DNA of 64,000 nt from Xylaria sp. FL1777 (GCA_022578965.1 MU400508.1:186001-250000), one strand, 5' to 3'; shown: positions 11,800-24,469, counted from the stretch's first letter. Numbers and translations are program-made. Notes: generated from the letters alone by a model not told the origin.

Positions 11800-12858
11800 T
11801 TACAAACAGAGGAATGCGACTACCATACCGAAGATGAGAGCACCCATCGAGCCTGCAGCGACATGTGACGACCCTCCTGTCGGCGGGGCCGAGGTCGTGG
11901 AAGCGGGTGATGATGGGGACGAGGCTGCGGCACTGGAGGTGCTCGCAGGGGTAGTGACTGGGGGCGACTCCAAGGGTACACTGACACTTGATGATGATGC
12001 CGCGCCAGTGGTAGGGACAGACGCCGAGGTCGCGGGGGGAGTGACTTCGGGAGTCGTCTCAGGTGGCGGTGGGGGAGCAGCCGTCTCTGTCGCTGTTGGT
12101 GTTGCTGTCGACGCTGGCGCACTGCCGGTACCAGTAGGAGTTACCTGAATTTGTCCGTCGGTGTACTCGCTTACAGGCACGTAAGTGCTATAGACAGGGA
12201 CAGGCAGCGAGGTTGTGATCACCTGGGGTTGCCCATCCGACAGTGCTGTGACTATGGTTGTCTGTACAACCGTCGTTCCAACAATTTGGCCGTCGGGAGA
12301 CTGCGCAGCCGAGTCCTTTGAACCGCAAGGGATAGCGATGAGGGAAACAGGTTCACACTGGGCCGCCCATGTGCGATCATACAGGTTGTAGAAGTCGCCG
12401 GACAGACATTGGTAGAAAGTCTTGGAGGAGCCCAACGCCATGATATTGTCGCTGCAGACGGAGAAGCCGCTGGTGAAGAGAGCGCCAGCTTGGGGCGGCG
12501 CATCAAACTGGAATTGGTAGTTAGACGCGATGTATCCAGTGCGACCCTGGGCGTCAAAAGTCGACCCGTCCTCCAGCGTCATCACAAGAGTTCCCTCTTC
12601 GCCACATTCTGCCCTTTTCTGCATCATATCGTCAGTCAGATCCTGTGTTCAGCGGCTATCACCCATAGCGGGTCCTACCTCGGGGATGCTTCGCTTCTGT
12701 TCCGTCACTTTAGCGACCGTGATCTCGAATTTGCCGTCGGCAGTTCCTGTGCAGCCGGCGGGAGCGGCGCCGGTCGGCGTCAACTTATCCGTGACACCTT
12801 GTGGCGCGGCCACGGCAAGGCCAACAAGGGCCGAGGCGAGAGTGAGTGCGACCTGCAT
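11800..12858 (-). CDS. PIR-like cell wall protein with predicted GPI anchor
   Basis: Two exons (12858-12679 and 12618-11800, intron 60 bp) encode 332 residues. The start opens into a signal peptide (MQVALTLASALVGLAVAAP). A dibasic Lys-Arg pair after about residue 56 (EQKRS) and another at the splice junction (PEKRAE) could be Kex2 processing sites. Residues about 60-165 match the C-terminal domain of yeast PIR/CIS3 wall mannoproteins: a strand ending YQFQFDAPPQAGALF, then FYQCLSGDFYNLYD, then QCEP. Cysteines recur in the spacing expected for that domain. A long Thr/Ser/Pro/Ala region follows (about 190-310), suited to O-mannosylation. The last 20 residues are hydrophobic after a small-residue site, as in GPI-anchor signals. 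True PIR proteins carry repeats and lack GPI signals, so this is a PIR-domain protein in a GPI format. Predicted location is the cell wall or outer membrane leaflet. Confidence 0.82.
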
Positions 12859-12944
12859 CGTCAATACCGTTATTGCAAAAGCGAGGGGAGAGGACTGCAG
12901 TAGCCGAGCTTGTAGCGAATAGTGGTGGCGAATAGGCTTTTCAG

Positions 12945-12950
12945 TATATA
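12945..12950 (-). promoter_or_regulatory. TATA box of the PIR-like wall protein gene
   Basis: TATATA lies about 87-92 bases upstream of the ATG at 12858, a usual distance for a fungal TATA element. Confidence 0.4.
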
Positions 12951-15874
12951 GTGAGCGATGAAGCGAATGACTGTTCACCCCTACTGTTTTTTCTTTTCCC
13001 TCTCTTCTCAGACAACTAGGTAGGTCAGTAGTGAGCGATAGGGAAAGAGAACAAAAGGGAGAGCTCGAGACATATATGTGTCAGTGGCACTGGCAGTAGA
13101 TATACAAGTTTCGATGTACCGTGCGTATCATTTCACTCCAACCAGGATTCCTTGCCTGTGTGTTGTCCTTCTCCCTCATTCGGCGGTTATGCCTGTATAC
13201 CTGCCGGATCTCTGCCGTCCACCACATCGAGACAACCAGGCGGCGGAGTACAAGCGCAGATCCCGGCTCGCCCTTCTCCAACCATGGTTGGCCAGGAACT
13301 GTACAGCAACTTGCATGGGGAGATAGGACATGGCCAGCTATTATCGACTGATGACGTTGCACCTACTGTAGCTTGCATATAGACAGGGAGAGCCCAAAAA
13401 AAAAAAGGTCCCAACACATAGGTAGCAAGACCGCCTCGCTCACAATGCAACTAACTGGATAGGATCTTGTCATTTGATTGCATTCGGTGCTGAGAAAACC
13501 AGGACATGCCTGACGTATAACCTGCAGTACCAAAATTGAGTGTATTTACGCTCGGCTAGCAAAGTAAGACATAACTATTTATGTAGTAAGACAGCTAGAT
13601 AAGCTTTTCTCGCATCTGACGGACAGCAGCCTATTATTCGGCACCTGGACACGCTGACATCACAAATATAGGCGAGACCATCTCTTAGCCGGTACAAATG
13701 CTCGCTAGCCTGCCCATCGCGGTTGAGACACAACGGGGCTATGGCTCACGATGACGCTGCTGCCGCTGCTGGGAGAGCGGGTGGTTGGTTGAGATACTTT
13801 GGTGGTGATGTATAGATGACAAGGCAGCAAGCAAGCAAGCAGTAGAATGTAAAACCGGCCGAAGCGGCAAATTCCCAGCCATCTGAGTGTTACCATGGGG
13901 TATAGCTACCAGTGGCATATACCATCCCACAGCATATACGCTACATCAGACGAGCTTACTAGAGTAGAAGAGGTCAGATGTGTGGAAACAGATCGGCCGA
14001 GAAGGAGAGATGGTCTAGACAGTCCTTGTTTGCACTTGGATACGATAGCAGAAGCTAGACTACACTACTGGTAGGTAGCTGACAATGTCCAGGGAACTTC
14101 TCTGCTCGTTCAAGATAACCAACGGCACTTGTACCTGGTGTGGTGATGGTGGATGTTTCCATGCATGGCACGGCACAGCGAGCTGATCATCGATCCCCCA
14201 GCTGTCCACTTCCTCTCTTAAGGTTAGTCTACAGTAGTCGCCCTTAATGTATGTACGATTGCGGAGCAGTCCACACGTCCCGCGCCCCGGCTGCCGGCTT
14301 TGATCGATGTATGCCACCATCCCTCGGCCAAGTGCAGCTCCAAGCGTGTCTTGGTGTCTTGGTACCTTTAAGCTTCTCCAACCTCCCCCCTTTATCAATG
14401 GTAACAAGTCCATATCCTATCTATGATACATATCATGTACATATTTACAGTATCTAACCTATATCTACATACATAGTTTCTTCCCGTCCATCCCCTCCAT
14501 TTCCACGATAGGAAGCACGCCAGCACTGTGCGGTAATGTTTACATAGTAGGGTGAAGGATATACACATTGTACGCTAGAGTTATTAGCCAGGAAATATTC
14601 GGGATGTTGAATGAGACTCGATTCATGTTCGAAATCCTATTCTTGGAAAGAAAAAAAAACGCATCCTTCCTGCGAGGACGCCTTCACGTTTGAGGGTAAG
14701 ACAATAGCCATGGCGCTTGTGAGCACCTCGCCTGACAGCTGCATCGTGCGCTGTCACACGTAGACGAGAGAGGCTGGTGACACCGATGCGCGCGTAACAT
14801 AACATACCTATGTAACGACTATTTTATTGATACTGTATGTCTGGTTTTTGCAGCCTGTTGTCATATTTTCACATAGATACCTGTGCCTGGTAACAGCATG
14901 CTCGCTCGTTGGCGCAAACGGAGCCTGTCTGTATCATCTCTTGATCGCAGCCGATCTGTGCCTAATGAGAAACTTCAATAGCCGGCTGGGTACCGGTACC
15001 CAGGCATAAATAGTAGGTAATACCGGTAGATCAAAGATAGCCTAACCAAATGATCCCACGACGACTGCTGGTGCCCATCATCATTGCCACTACTGTCAGA
15101 GTCATTGCTGGTGAACTGGGTAGTACGAACTGATGATACGTACTTAGACCCGCCTGTTTCTTGTCTAGACAAACAGGTTTCGACCTTTCTCCATCCTTGT
15201 ATCTATGTACTTATATCAGTAATATGTATGTCCACAATGTCCTGGCCCTGATTCCTCACAGGTGGGTGACAATCGAGCCACTGATGTCTGATCGGAGATA
15301 CCTCTCCACCCCCTGGTCGGTTGATCCCTTACATGGTAACATCATACGTTTGTAGTAGGTAGTGTATAGTATACATGGCCCAAGGTACTGTGAGTGAAGT
15401 AAATACGAACGCAGAATTATGCGATTCCCATCACGTCTGAATTTTTGGCTCTCGGTAACTGTTACATCGACCTACTGCGTATACCTCCATGTAGGCAGAT
15501 GTGATGATGTAACGCCGGTTACCACTACAATACCTCCATACCATTTTCATTTCTAGGACGGGTATGTAGATATACTTACCTGTATGTAAACTCGAACTAA
15601 GCGAACAATATAATAATGTACTGGTAGCTAACCTGATATCCCAAATAGCACTTCAACCCCGCCTCGGGCGGAAGCGCCCCGCGTTTCCCAAGTTCTCCCC
15701 AGCAACGAAGGCGAACAAGAACAATAGCATTCAACGAACTCTATGACTCTCTATCGCCCTCTCTCTCCCATCGGCACCAACACACACAGAAGTGGCAACA
15801 AGCTCGTCGATCCCCCACTAGCACCCAACAAACAAACATACCCAACTTGTACCCGGAACCGAGGCATTGCAGCC

Positions 15875-15889
15875 CACACACACACACAC
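15875..15889. repeat. CA dinucleotide microsatellite
   Basis: An uninterrupted CA run of about seven units, followed by further CACA-containing sequence to about 15900. It lies in non-coding DNA. Confidence 0.7.
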
Positions 15890-16876
15890 CTACACACCTA
15901 TAGGTACAGTAGTAGAAGCTGCATGATATACTAGTTCCCACCACCCTATTCAGCCCATTGGTCGGACCTGCGTGCATCGTAATCAATCCATAGTGAGCTT
16001 GAAACAAACACGCAGGGGAAAGTTGCATTTGGGGATTTAGATCACGGACAGCAGCAGTAGCAGCAGCGGCAGCCAACCGAGAGAAAGAAAAAAAAAGCGA
16101 ACAAAAAGGTCACATACATTACCTGCTATAACTACCTACTTAAGTATCCTAGCCACACTAGAGGTAGTTACTCCGTCTGAGATACTATACCATCGATCTG
16201 CCTAGTATACGGAGTATATACAACTGTAAATACGACATCTCCAAGGTAGAAGTTTCAAGGCAAGTGGGCACACAAAACAAAAAAAGGAAAAGAAAATACA
16301 AGGAATCTAATGCAAGTTCCCATGTCGTGATTCTTGCTAGTCACTATTTTTAATGTGGTGCATGATAAGGCTGCACCTCGTGTCAATTGAAACGCAGCCA
16401 TGCTTTTGGTCGTTGTCTTGCCATGTGCAGCCGGAGAGTTCATGTGTTCTAGTTTTAATAATTAGTAGTTGGTCGGGTGCCTGCGTATTTAGTCGCCTTC
16501 GAGTTTCCACCAAAGTGTCTGGGGTAGTCACGAGAACATAATTGATCAAATGGCCCATTTTCGATCTATTAGCTCGATATCTCGACTGGGCCTTGTTTTA
16601 TAGCCCATCCGAAAAAATTAGGACGAATAGATTGCTATCCTAGCATCAACAGACGCCAAGTGTATGTCTCGCGCGTGTATATCGACTCTATCGACTGGGG
16701 AATCATCTATGCATCAAAGTCAAATTTCCCCCCCTCACAGCCTGACCGCTCGTTCATTCATACAGTTCGTGCTCTCATTGCTTTTCAAGTTCCGATCCTA
16801 GACCTCCAAAACCCTGCGCCTTCAATCCACATATGGTAATCCTGCCAGCCGCCATACAACAACACCCTTTGCCACC

Positions 16877-19800
16877 TTACTTCTGGAGATTACGGACTAG
16901 CTCCGTCACTAATTGCCTGGTTTCATCCTCAAGTTGATCCTCTGGGGGACCCAAGACCTGCTGGAAGACGGGCAGCAGGCGGGGTGTCAATTCCTGGACA
17001 GTAGGATTGGCCATGACATCTAGGACGTAATCGTCAGTACCATGATAGATGGGAGATGGGACGTGGGTGGTAACTTACAAAGCTTGTGCAAGCATTGGTA
17101 GACTGGCTTGTTCTCTTCGTAGTCCTCTTTGAGGGGTAACAAGTCGACAAGCGCTGGCAGTACTTCTGGAATGGGAACTTGGTTGGGATTAGACAGGATC
17201 ATGCGACAAAGGCAGCCCGCTGCATTGTCTTGAAGACGTTGGGCCTGAATTTGTAGCAACGGTTCTAGGCTATGCAAGATCTGCGGGAAGCTAGGCAAAT
17301 AGGTCGCCTCATCCTCAGAGTGATACACAAGCTGCCCTATGGCGTATGCCGTGTTTGACTTGGTCTCCTGGTCCTCATCTGACAGGCGGTGCAGCAACGG
17401 AGGCAAGAGAGTTGATGTATAGGGTGTCACTGCAGAGCCCATGTAAGCAACGCACTCTGCCACGACTCCCACAGCAGTTGACCGCTCGATATGCTCATTC
17501 GAACTGATAAACTTGAGGATTGGTTTCTGGAAGACCTTCCAGATTTCAGCAAACTGGGGTCCTAAGGCGGCCGCCAGTCCGATTAGAACATCGAGTGCCG
17601 TGTCGACGACAAGCCAGTCCCACTCAGAGCTACCTTGAACATTGTCTTGGTCCTCATCTTCGTCCCCGAGATCCTGTTGGCACGGGTGACACCTAGTCGT
17701 GATGGTGCCTATGACTGTGATAATTTGCTCCATCATTGTCTTGTGGCCTAGGACTGATGGGCCAGTGGCTTTCAGGGTAGAGGCCACACTGCGATTGATT
17801 TCCGTAACAACATCCCTGGCCTATGTTAGCATTGAACATAAACAACAAGGCTAGCTAAATGTGAGACGTAGAAGAGAAAAGCTAGATCAGATTTTGTTCA
17901 TGTACGTGTTCTCAGCAACCGCGAATAGCGTCTGAGTGAGCTGGGTATAACGTAAAGTGATCATCATTGTAGCTCCAGAGAAAGGAAGGGAGGGTTGACA
18001 AGACGTTTCAAAAGTTAAGACTCACCGATCAGCGTCGTCTTGCCAGATGTTTAGAGTGGCTGTTGTCACAATCTCACCAAGTTTAACGATATTAGGAATT
18101 GGTTCGAAGTTCAAGGGAAGACCAGGAGCCCACTTCTGGCCTGTCTGTTTTTCCATGGCTTCCCAAACGCATGCATATGTTCGCCATAGTGTTCCAATTG
18201 CCGTTTTACGGCATCCTTCATATGAGTGCTCTGCAAAGGGAGCTACGAGCTCAACTGCTTTTTCGATATACGGAGCGCTCTTTTCCTTGGAAGCATAGAT
18301 GACGTCACCCAGTACTTCAAGAGAAATCTCCTTCTCTAATGCCTGTGCAGAAACACCGACGAGATCATCCCAGTCATCATCGTCGTCGTCGCCGTCGTCG
18401 TCCATATCTGCTTCGTCGATGTCCACTTCGGCTGGACCTTTAGCCTTGTCCTTTTTATCGGCAATTAGGCCCTCAATCTCCTCTGTCAATTCGAAGTCAA
18501 CCTCCTCTTCTTCAAGCTCAATACTCTCAAAGAGCCCACTGAATATGCCTGCCAAAGAGTCGCCAAGATCGCCCTCATAAACGGTAGCAAGTTGACTCCA
18601 TAAAATGAACGTGGTCTCACGGAGACGCGAGTTGCCCAAATGTAAGGCCTTTTCGCTAGCCACTAATAGCGGCATAACATACGGGTGAAACTCCTGGGCA
18701 CCAACTCCGACAGCAATCCGCCCCATGGAATCGCATACAGCGCTCCGTAGTACCAGTTCGTCTTCGCCACTCTCGGCCATAATGTAGGTGGACATGGCCT
18801 CCATTGTCTCCTTCAAGAAGGGGTTGAATGCACTCTTGACGGCTAAAGCGATACCACCCAGAGCACCAGCAGCAGCAGCTCTGACTGTAAAATCAGGATG
18901 GGATAAAAATGATCCAACGCGGTGGATTATAGTCTCGCCATACTTAGCCATGACATCGGATCCAAGCCCCCCGGCAAGTGAATCAATGACACCACACACT
19001 GATCGAATAATATCCACATTCTGCTTGTTATTCTGGTCGTTGCTAGAAGCATCTAAGTTGAGGAGTAGGGCTGTTATGATGGCATCATGATGCGCTGCCA
19101 TGCTATCGGAGAGGTCTTCGCCAATGCGAATAAGACCAGACAAAGCAGAGTACCGGACAGTTCTCACTTGGTCTTGTAACAGTTGAAGAACGGCGGGCAT
19201 CAACGAACCAATCTGTGTGGAGACGAATTCGGGGGCACCCTCAGCGCACGTACCCAATGCTAGGATGCAAGCTCTGCGGTGACCAGATTTTTCAGAGGTG
19301 GCGTATTTCGTGAAGTCGTCTAGTAGGGGAACAATGACTTGGCGGGGAGGTAGATCGCTTGCAAGCTGTTCAATCAAGGCCAATGCCGCCGTTGCAGGTG
19401 TAGTATCGTCTTCCTCGTCGTCGTCCTCCAGTTCAGAGAGGATCATGAGACTCTTCCTCATAAGCTGCGCACCCATATCTGGGACGCCCTGAATCTTCAT
19501 ACGCCGGTATCTGACGCACTGAGCCAAGAAGGCTAGAGCCTGGCAGCGTACATCATCTTCGACACTTGAGTTTGAGGCAAGTTCGAGCATGAATTGAACT
19601 AGATCCTTGAAGTAGCGGGAAATCAGAGCAGACTCGTAAGCGAGGAAGGACTGGAAGACCTCGAAAGCTTGTTGAATCCTCTCGTCGTCTCCGTTCTGAA
19701 CAGCATCCTTGAGCACATCAACCATGGCGGGAATAAACTCCTGCACGGCATTTAGTGCTTGCTCATCCTCGTCAACATCGATCAACATAAGGGCTGCGCT

Positions 19801-20467
19801 GATAGACAGCATGGTGTTGACGCGAACATCTCGGCTCTGGGGATCTCGAATGGTCTTGGTGAACAGCTCAAAGAGCTTCGCCAAGTGACTCTCGAAGTAG
19901 GTAGGATTCGCTTCGAGGAGACTGTATATGATGTAGGAGCCGACCTCACGGTGGACAACACTGTCCGAGGTAGCCAGCTGGGTGACATTGGGGATCAAGT
20001 CAGCCCATTCGTTGTTTTCGAAGTCGAGGGTGGCAATGGCGGCGATGACACGCGATTGGCCATGGCGGCATTTGCCGTCTTGCTCGTTGACGATGGTCTG
20101 GAGTAACTGGTTGCGGACCTCGGGCTTCTGGGCGGCGTTGATGTTCTTCCAGTGCTTGGGAACAAGTCGTAGGGCCTGGACAGCAGCCAGCATGCGCACT
20201 GTCGGCTCAGTGTGGGAGACGATGACATGGAGCAGGCCCAGCAGCGAGTCCGGGTGAGGGTAGAAGTTCTTGCGCAGCTCGGCGGTGGCAGCCTTAACCT
20301 TCTGGGTATCAGCTGTGGAAAGAAGAGAGTCAAGGTCAGTCTGGGTAATGTACATGAACGAGAGACTATGGCGACGGCGATAGCGAGCGACGGAAACAGT
20401 GAGCAAGGCAACAGCACTCACGAATCTGACACGCCTGAAGCAGCGCAACGAGCTTTTGTTGATCCAT
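16877..20467 (-). CDS. KAP123: Importin subunit beta-4 / karyopherin KAP123 (IPO4 family)
   Basis: Four exons (20467-20422, 20312-18026, 17815-17079, 17019-16877) encode 1070 residues, close to the usual 1090-1110. Exon 1 supplies the conserved N-terminus MDQQKLVALLQACQI. The first intron (109 bp) leads into DTQKVKAATAELRKNFY. The whole protein is a HEAT-repeat solenoid. An acidic loop with an Asp run (MDDDGDDDDDDWDD) near residue 730 is typical of this karyopherin. The C-terminus, LVTELVRNLQK, lies on the small fourth exon. KAP123 carries ribosomal proteins and histones H3/H4 into the nucleus in a RanGTP-dependent way, known from the yeast family member. A reading that stays within exon 2 and starts upstream of the intron (a leader beginning MHIRSG) is an artefact of reading through intron 1. 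The 210-bp third-exon-side intron (18025-17816) is the longest in the gene. Confidence 0.95.
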
Positions 20468-21961
20468 GATGGACGAACTGGGCAGCGTCCCCTCGGCTGA
20501 GACACTGAGACACGAAAGTGCCTAGGAGATTGAATGGAGAGGCGGTCACTGAGAAGAAGAGGAAAGGAGGAAAAAGTAAAATGAAACAGACAGAAGAAAA
20601 TTTGGATACCCGAGCGAATGTGCACGGGTCACATCCAGATTCAAGGGGAAAGGAGAAAGAGGAGAAGAAAACTAGAGGAAAAAAATATTTACATATTAAT
20701 TTCATGGTGGGGTTCCTCGAGAAGCTCAGGGTCTGTTTTAGGGACAAATCAAATCCCCCGATACATGGGTAGATAAGATAAGCCCCTCCAGATAGGCTAG
20801 TTCCTACACGTGTAGTTTGCCTTGCCCCGTCCCTTTCCTCGTCTCGATAGCGGGCGCGAATAGGATTTCCGCTGATACCTAAGTCCTAAGAAGTAAGGAG
20901 CATCTCTTTTGAGACTGAAACTTCTCTTAATAGGTTGAAGTTGCTGCATGTTTGGGCTATGGAAATGCTTTGTTTATATAAGCTAGAGGAATACTAGTAG
21001 GTATATCAGGAGTAGGTGCAGTATTTTAGGTGTGTATGCTGCTGACTACTCGAAAAGGTAAATCATTCTTGTCCGAGGAATAGTGTGTCGATTTTGAGCT
21101 TGGCACAACTATCTTGATCGTACCTAAACTACTAGTGTGCCTCGATATCAACGAAACAAGATGGTGTTCATATTCAGCAGCTCCAACTACCCAAGTAGGT
21201 TAAGCATCACCGAGTTAACTCAGGCCACGCAAACAATTACCATCGTGCTATGGAAAGTGGCGTTTAGGTTGTCTATTACACCTTGTTAGTAATACATACA
21301 CTAGAGCGGCTATAGTAGAATGTACTAGTTGAGAGCTTAACGGAAAGACAGTGGTAGATAATGATAACTCTTCCTCTTGCTGGAACACAAATATTCCTCG
21401 CTTTCAAATATCATTTCGAGGGGTTATTCAGTTGAAAAATACCGTCGAGTAGAAGAATGAAGCAACTAGCGTTGTGGATTAATACCTTGATACTAATCGT
21501 GTTGATTCTCGACTAGGAGGTCTCACACGGCGTCTGGGACGCGGGACATTCTCCTGAGTGATATATGAAGCAATTGATGACCAGAGGGCGACTAGGAGTA
21601 GCGCTAAACCTAACGAGGTAACCTAAAAAAATCAATCCTAGGTAATGACTAATATATAAGATATTAAAGATAGCTAAAATGGCCTGTTATGCCTGTTATG
21701 CATGTGACTATAAGGGAGAACAGTCAACTGCAAACTTCCCTAGCCACTGAGCATCCATACCTATAGGCTGTTGGGTTGAGTCTGGTTCTCTACTAACGGT
21801 ACTGTCATCCGGAGGTCCTATTTGGCGATCCATAGATTCCACCTAGATAAGGGATATTCATGTGAATTTTACATAGCACAGTCCACTTCATGCCGTAAAC
21901 CCTCTTTCGCCTCACAGGCTGCCAATCTGGCAATGGGAGGACCTAAACGAGCGTGTCGTTC
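20468..21961. other. Intergenic region, about 1.5 kb
   Basis: This is the promoter of KAP123 and the 3' side of the NUDIX fusion gene. It holds a 12-bp palindrome around CACGTG (listed separately) and otherwise AT-leaning sequence with no recognisable gene. Confidence 0.5.
20804..20815. promoter_or_regulatory. Palindromic CACGTG (E-box) element upstream of KAP123
   Basis: CTACACGTGTAG is a perfect 12-bp palindrome about 340 bases upstream of the KAP123 ATG. CACGTG is the core recognised by basic helix-loop-helix regulators such as Cbf1 and Pho4. Function here is inferred from the motif only. Confidence 0.3.
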
Positions 21962-23887
21962 TTATAAGCCCTTAAAATACTGCTCGAACTCATTGCTGAT
22001 CCACCTCGACTTTTGTTGGATCTGCTCCGTACTCCAAAGACCTTCCTCGGTGGCGTACGCATCGACGAGATCAGCAGGAACCCATTCAAAATAGACGTTC
22101 TTGATGGCGACCCTTGGATCATTACGAGACAATGCATCTTCGATAATCTGGGCTCCACCAACAGCCCCCTTCCAGGCACTGATTAATTCCAAAGGCGAGT
22201 TTTCCTCGGTGCCGTGCTCCTCCATAGATCCGGGACCTGCTACCTTTTCCGTGTCGCTTAGCACGAGAACCTTCACGTTTGGTGTGACGTATCGAGCGCT
22301 CAGCACCGCTGGAAGTGATCCGATTTTCTGTCATTGTTAATAAATATCCTGAAGAAGACATGTGATGGGGGTGGTCGGGAGTTTCAAGATAATCTTTGTA
22401 GACTACTCACATTATTCACATCACCAGCCGAGCTAATGCGATCGGCGCCAAGAAGGACAAAATCGACGCCACGGGCGGCAAGGGCAGCGGAAGCATCAGA
22501 GTAGAGCGTAACTTTAAGTTCCGAGTTCTGCGGGGGGTTTTTTAATATTTTGGAAGCAGGTGTCACGCCTTCGAAGAGTGGGCGGGATTCTAGAACACGT
22601 AAGTCAAGATCAACGCCAAGGGTCGATACAGCCTGCGACAGGCAGCTGGAGATCGTAGAACTTGAGGATAATGTGAGGATCGAGATAGGTCCTTTAGATT
22701 TTCTAACAAGCAACACGTTCCGGTCTATGTAGTCAATGAAAGATTGACAAATTCGGTCTGTCGTAGAACCTCTCTGGGCTAGCTGTTGGTCTAGTGCTTG
22801 AATGATTTGTTGAGTATTATTTTCTGCGGCCATGTCGGAAAGATAAGCAGCTTTTATGGCGTCGAGGGCCTTTAATGTGGCGCTCGTGATGGCAGCGCCC
22901 ATGCTTGGGCGAGCCTGACAGATATGCCACGCAGCCATGCGGACTTTCGACCACCCGCTCTCATCCATGGCATGAGACAGTAGCATCTGGCGGACTACAT
23001 CCCGGAGAGTCGAAACAGCTACCGCTGCAAGTTCCCTAGCGCCGTGCTCGCTATGCGAAGTAGGAGTCAGTAATTATCGTACAAGGCAACGGTGCCACGA
23101 AATTTTACTAGATACATGGGAACAGGACAATCCAAGGTAAATAGAGGAAAAGACATACTGGTCATTGCGGAGTGTCTGCAGGCCTTCAGTTAAGATGCGG
23201 CCTGCGTCCCTACCCAGATCATACTCTGGCCATACTCGCCGTAAACTATCGATTATCCTCGGTACACCTCCAAACTCATCCGATCCGCTGACTTCCATCG
23301 GGTCGAACCACTCGATGCCGTCGTGCTCCCAATCAAGGGTGATGCCCTCCTCGCCTTTCCCGCCCTCTGCTACATCCCTGAGGCGAAAAGCGAACGGATT
23401 GATGTTCCATTCTCGGCCAATCGACTCGTCGACGAAAGAGTAAGGCTTGCCGACACGCAGCAAGTCCAACGACGAAGCGGGAAGCGTCGTCTCTTCCTGG
23501 ATCTCGCGCAGCGCTGCGGCTAGCGGACTGGTATCATCCTCTTCTACACTCCCGGAGCACGGGGCTAGCTTATGCCTGTATATCTCCATCAGTCTCGAGC
23601 GTGAGAGAGCATGATGCGTCTGCGTACTGGTATGTGCGCACTTTGCTGCTCCGTCTAAACAGCGCCACTTTTGCTTGCTTGGCATCTCCATTTGGAATCT
23701 TGAAGAGAAACGAGCCGGCTACTGTTCTCTTCTTTATAGGGTCTTTTCCCCCCGAGGTTGCCATTGCGCGTGCGCCCGTTTGACGAGCATAGCTGCTAGG
23801 ACGTGTGGTTTGCTGCGGAGAAAGGCGACACACAAGCTGGTGTCTCTGCTTCAACCACGCTAGTGGGAAGACACTGCCATGACGCAT
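21962..23887 (-). CDS. NUDIX hydrolase fused to an eIF2B-alpha-like (ribose-1,5-bisphosphate isomerase-like) domain
   Basis: Four exons (23887-23628, 23575-23159, 23050-22411, 22327-21962) encode 560 residues, all introns GT-AG. Residues about 55-220 form a NUDIX domain: KKRTVAGSFLF, VALFRRSSKVRTYQHK, and a NUDIX-box helix with REIQEET near residue 115. The upstream part of the box (GSVEEDDTSPL) deviates from the strict G-x5-E spacing, as it seems to do in related fungal proteins. From about residue 240 the protein resembles the eIF2B alpha/beta/delta and R15P-isomerase fold: WHICQARPSMGAAI, then ILTLSSSSTISSCL, VLESRPLFEG, FVLLGADRISSAGDVNNKIGS, and a C-terminal FEWVPADLVD. It lacks the features of a dedicated eIF2B subunit, so a metabolic isomerase-type role is as likely. 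The first 40 residues are basic and hydrophobic and could be a mitochondrial leader. An internal Met (MATSGGKDP, about residue 41) is an alternative start. Confidence 0.85.
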
Positions 23888-24469
23888 CACAGAATATCAC
23901 AACATGAGAAGGTCTGCGTAGCGATTTTGGTAGTGAGTGTGGCATTAGTCCTACCCGTGCTATTGTCGGGTTGGTCGAAGATAAGAGCTAGCCCATCGTT
24001 GACGTATCATGACGCCAAGGAGAGGATTAATTAATTAAGACGATGGAGTAGTGGAACTGTGTACCTGACACTGTGTAAATCTCTGCTTACATGATCGAGT
24101 TCTCCAGCGGGGTTCGACTTCGTGACCCCTGACAATAATTTTGTACCATCATAGTGCCCCTTTTGCTTCTATATAACGAGAGCAAACTGTGTAACTAGGT
24201 ATTCCTATGCGACAAGCAGATGAAGACGAATTTCGGTATGAAGTTCCTCTTTCCACTACGCGCGGCTCGCTGACCTTTGTTAGAATAAGAGGCCGCTAAG
24301 ACGATTCCATGCCATGTCACGAATATGATTGAATCTCTTATCTTCTGTCAAAGTTCATGGACGACCATGTCTTCGTATTACATGCTATATCGTAGATTAC
24401 TATCAAGATGGCCTAGAGACCTAGCTTCTACCCAATCCTATATTCCCTCCACCTCATGTTCCATGCAGC
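23888..24469. other. Intergenic region, 582 bp
   Basis: This contains the promoter of the NUDIX fusion gene and the 3' flank of the fungalysin gene, both on the minus strand. The direct repeat TTAATTAATTAA lies near 24028. Nothing else is recognisable. Confidence 0.5.

Larger units (their letters stand above)
12859..16876. other. Large gene-poor interval, about 4.0 kb
   Basis: This lies between the promoter of the wall protein gene and the 3' end of KAP123. Five frames are open together around 13081-13450, but none shows a recognisable motif or splice-compatible extension. There is a GCAA-type run near 13830-13845, a CA microsatellite at 15875-15889 and an AGC-rich stretch at about 16049-16075. 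No tRNA or rRNA was seen. An unannotated non-coding RNA or long UTR cannot be excluded. Confidence 0.45.

Noticed and set aside
13081..13450. Five overlapping open frames that might mark a small gene
   Set aside because: No signal peptide, domain or splice-compatible continuation in any frame; the frames are open because the stretch is poor in TA.
17880..17990. An open stretch inside the third KAP123 intron that could be an extra exon (MMITLRYTQLTQ)
   Set aside because: Direct joining of the flanking exons gives the contiguous family sequence DADRDVVTEINR, leaving no room for it.
20313..20625. An N-terminal extension of KAP123 beginning MHIRSGIQIFF
   Set aside because: It reads through intron 1. 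Splicing 20422 to 20312 restores the conserved start MDQQKLVALLQACQIPDTQK.
24100..24150. A GGGGTTCGA...TGACCCC stretch that resembles a tRNA T-arm
   Set aside because: No anticodon arm, D arm or acceptor stem can be formed with the flanking sequence.
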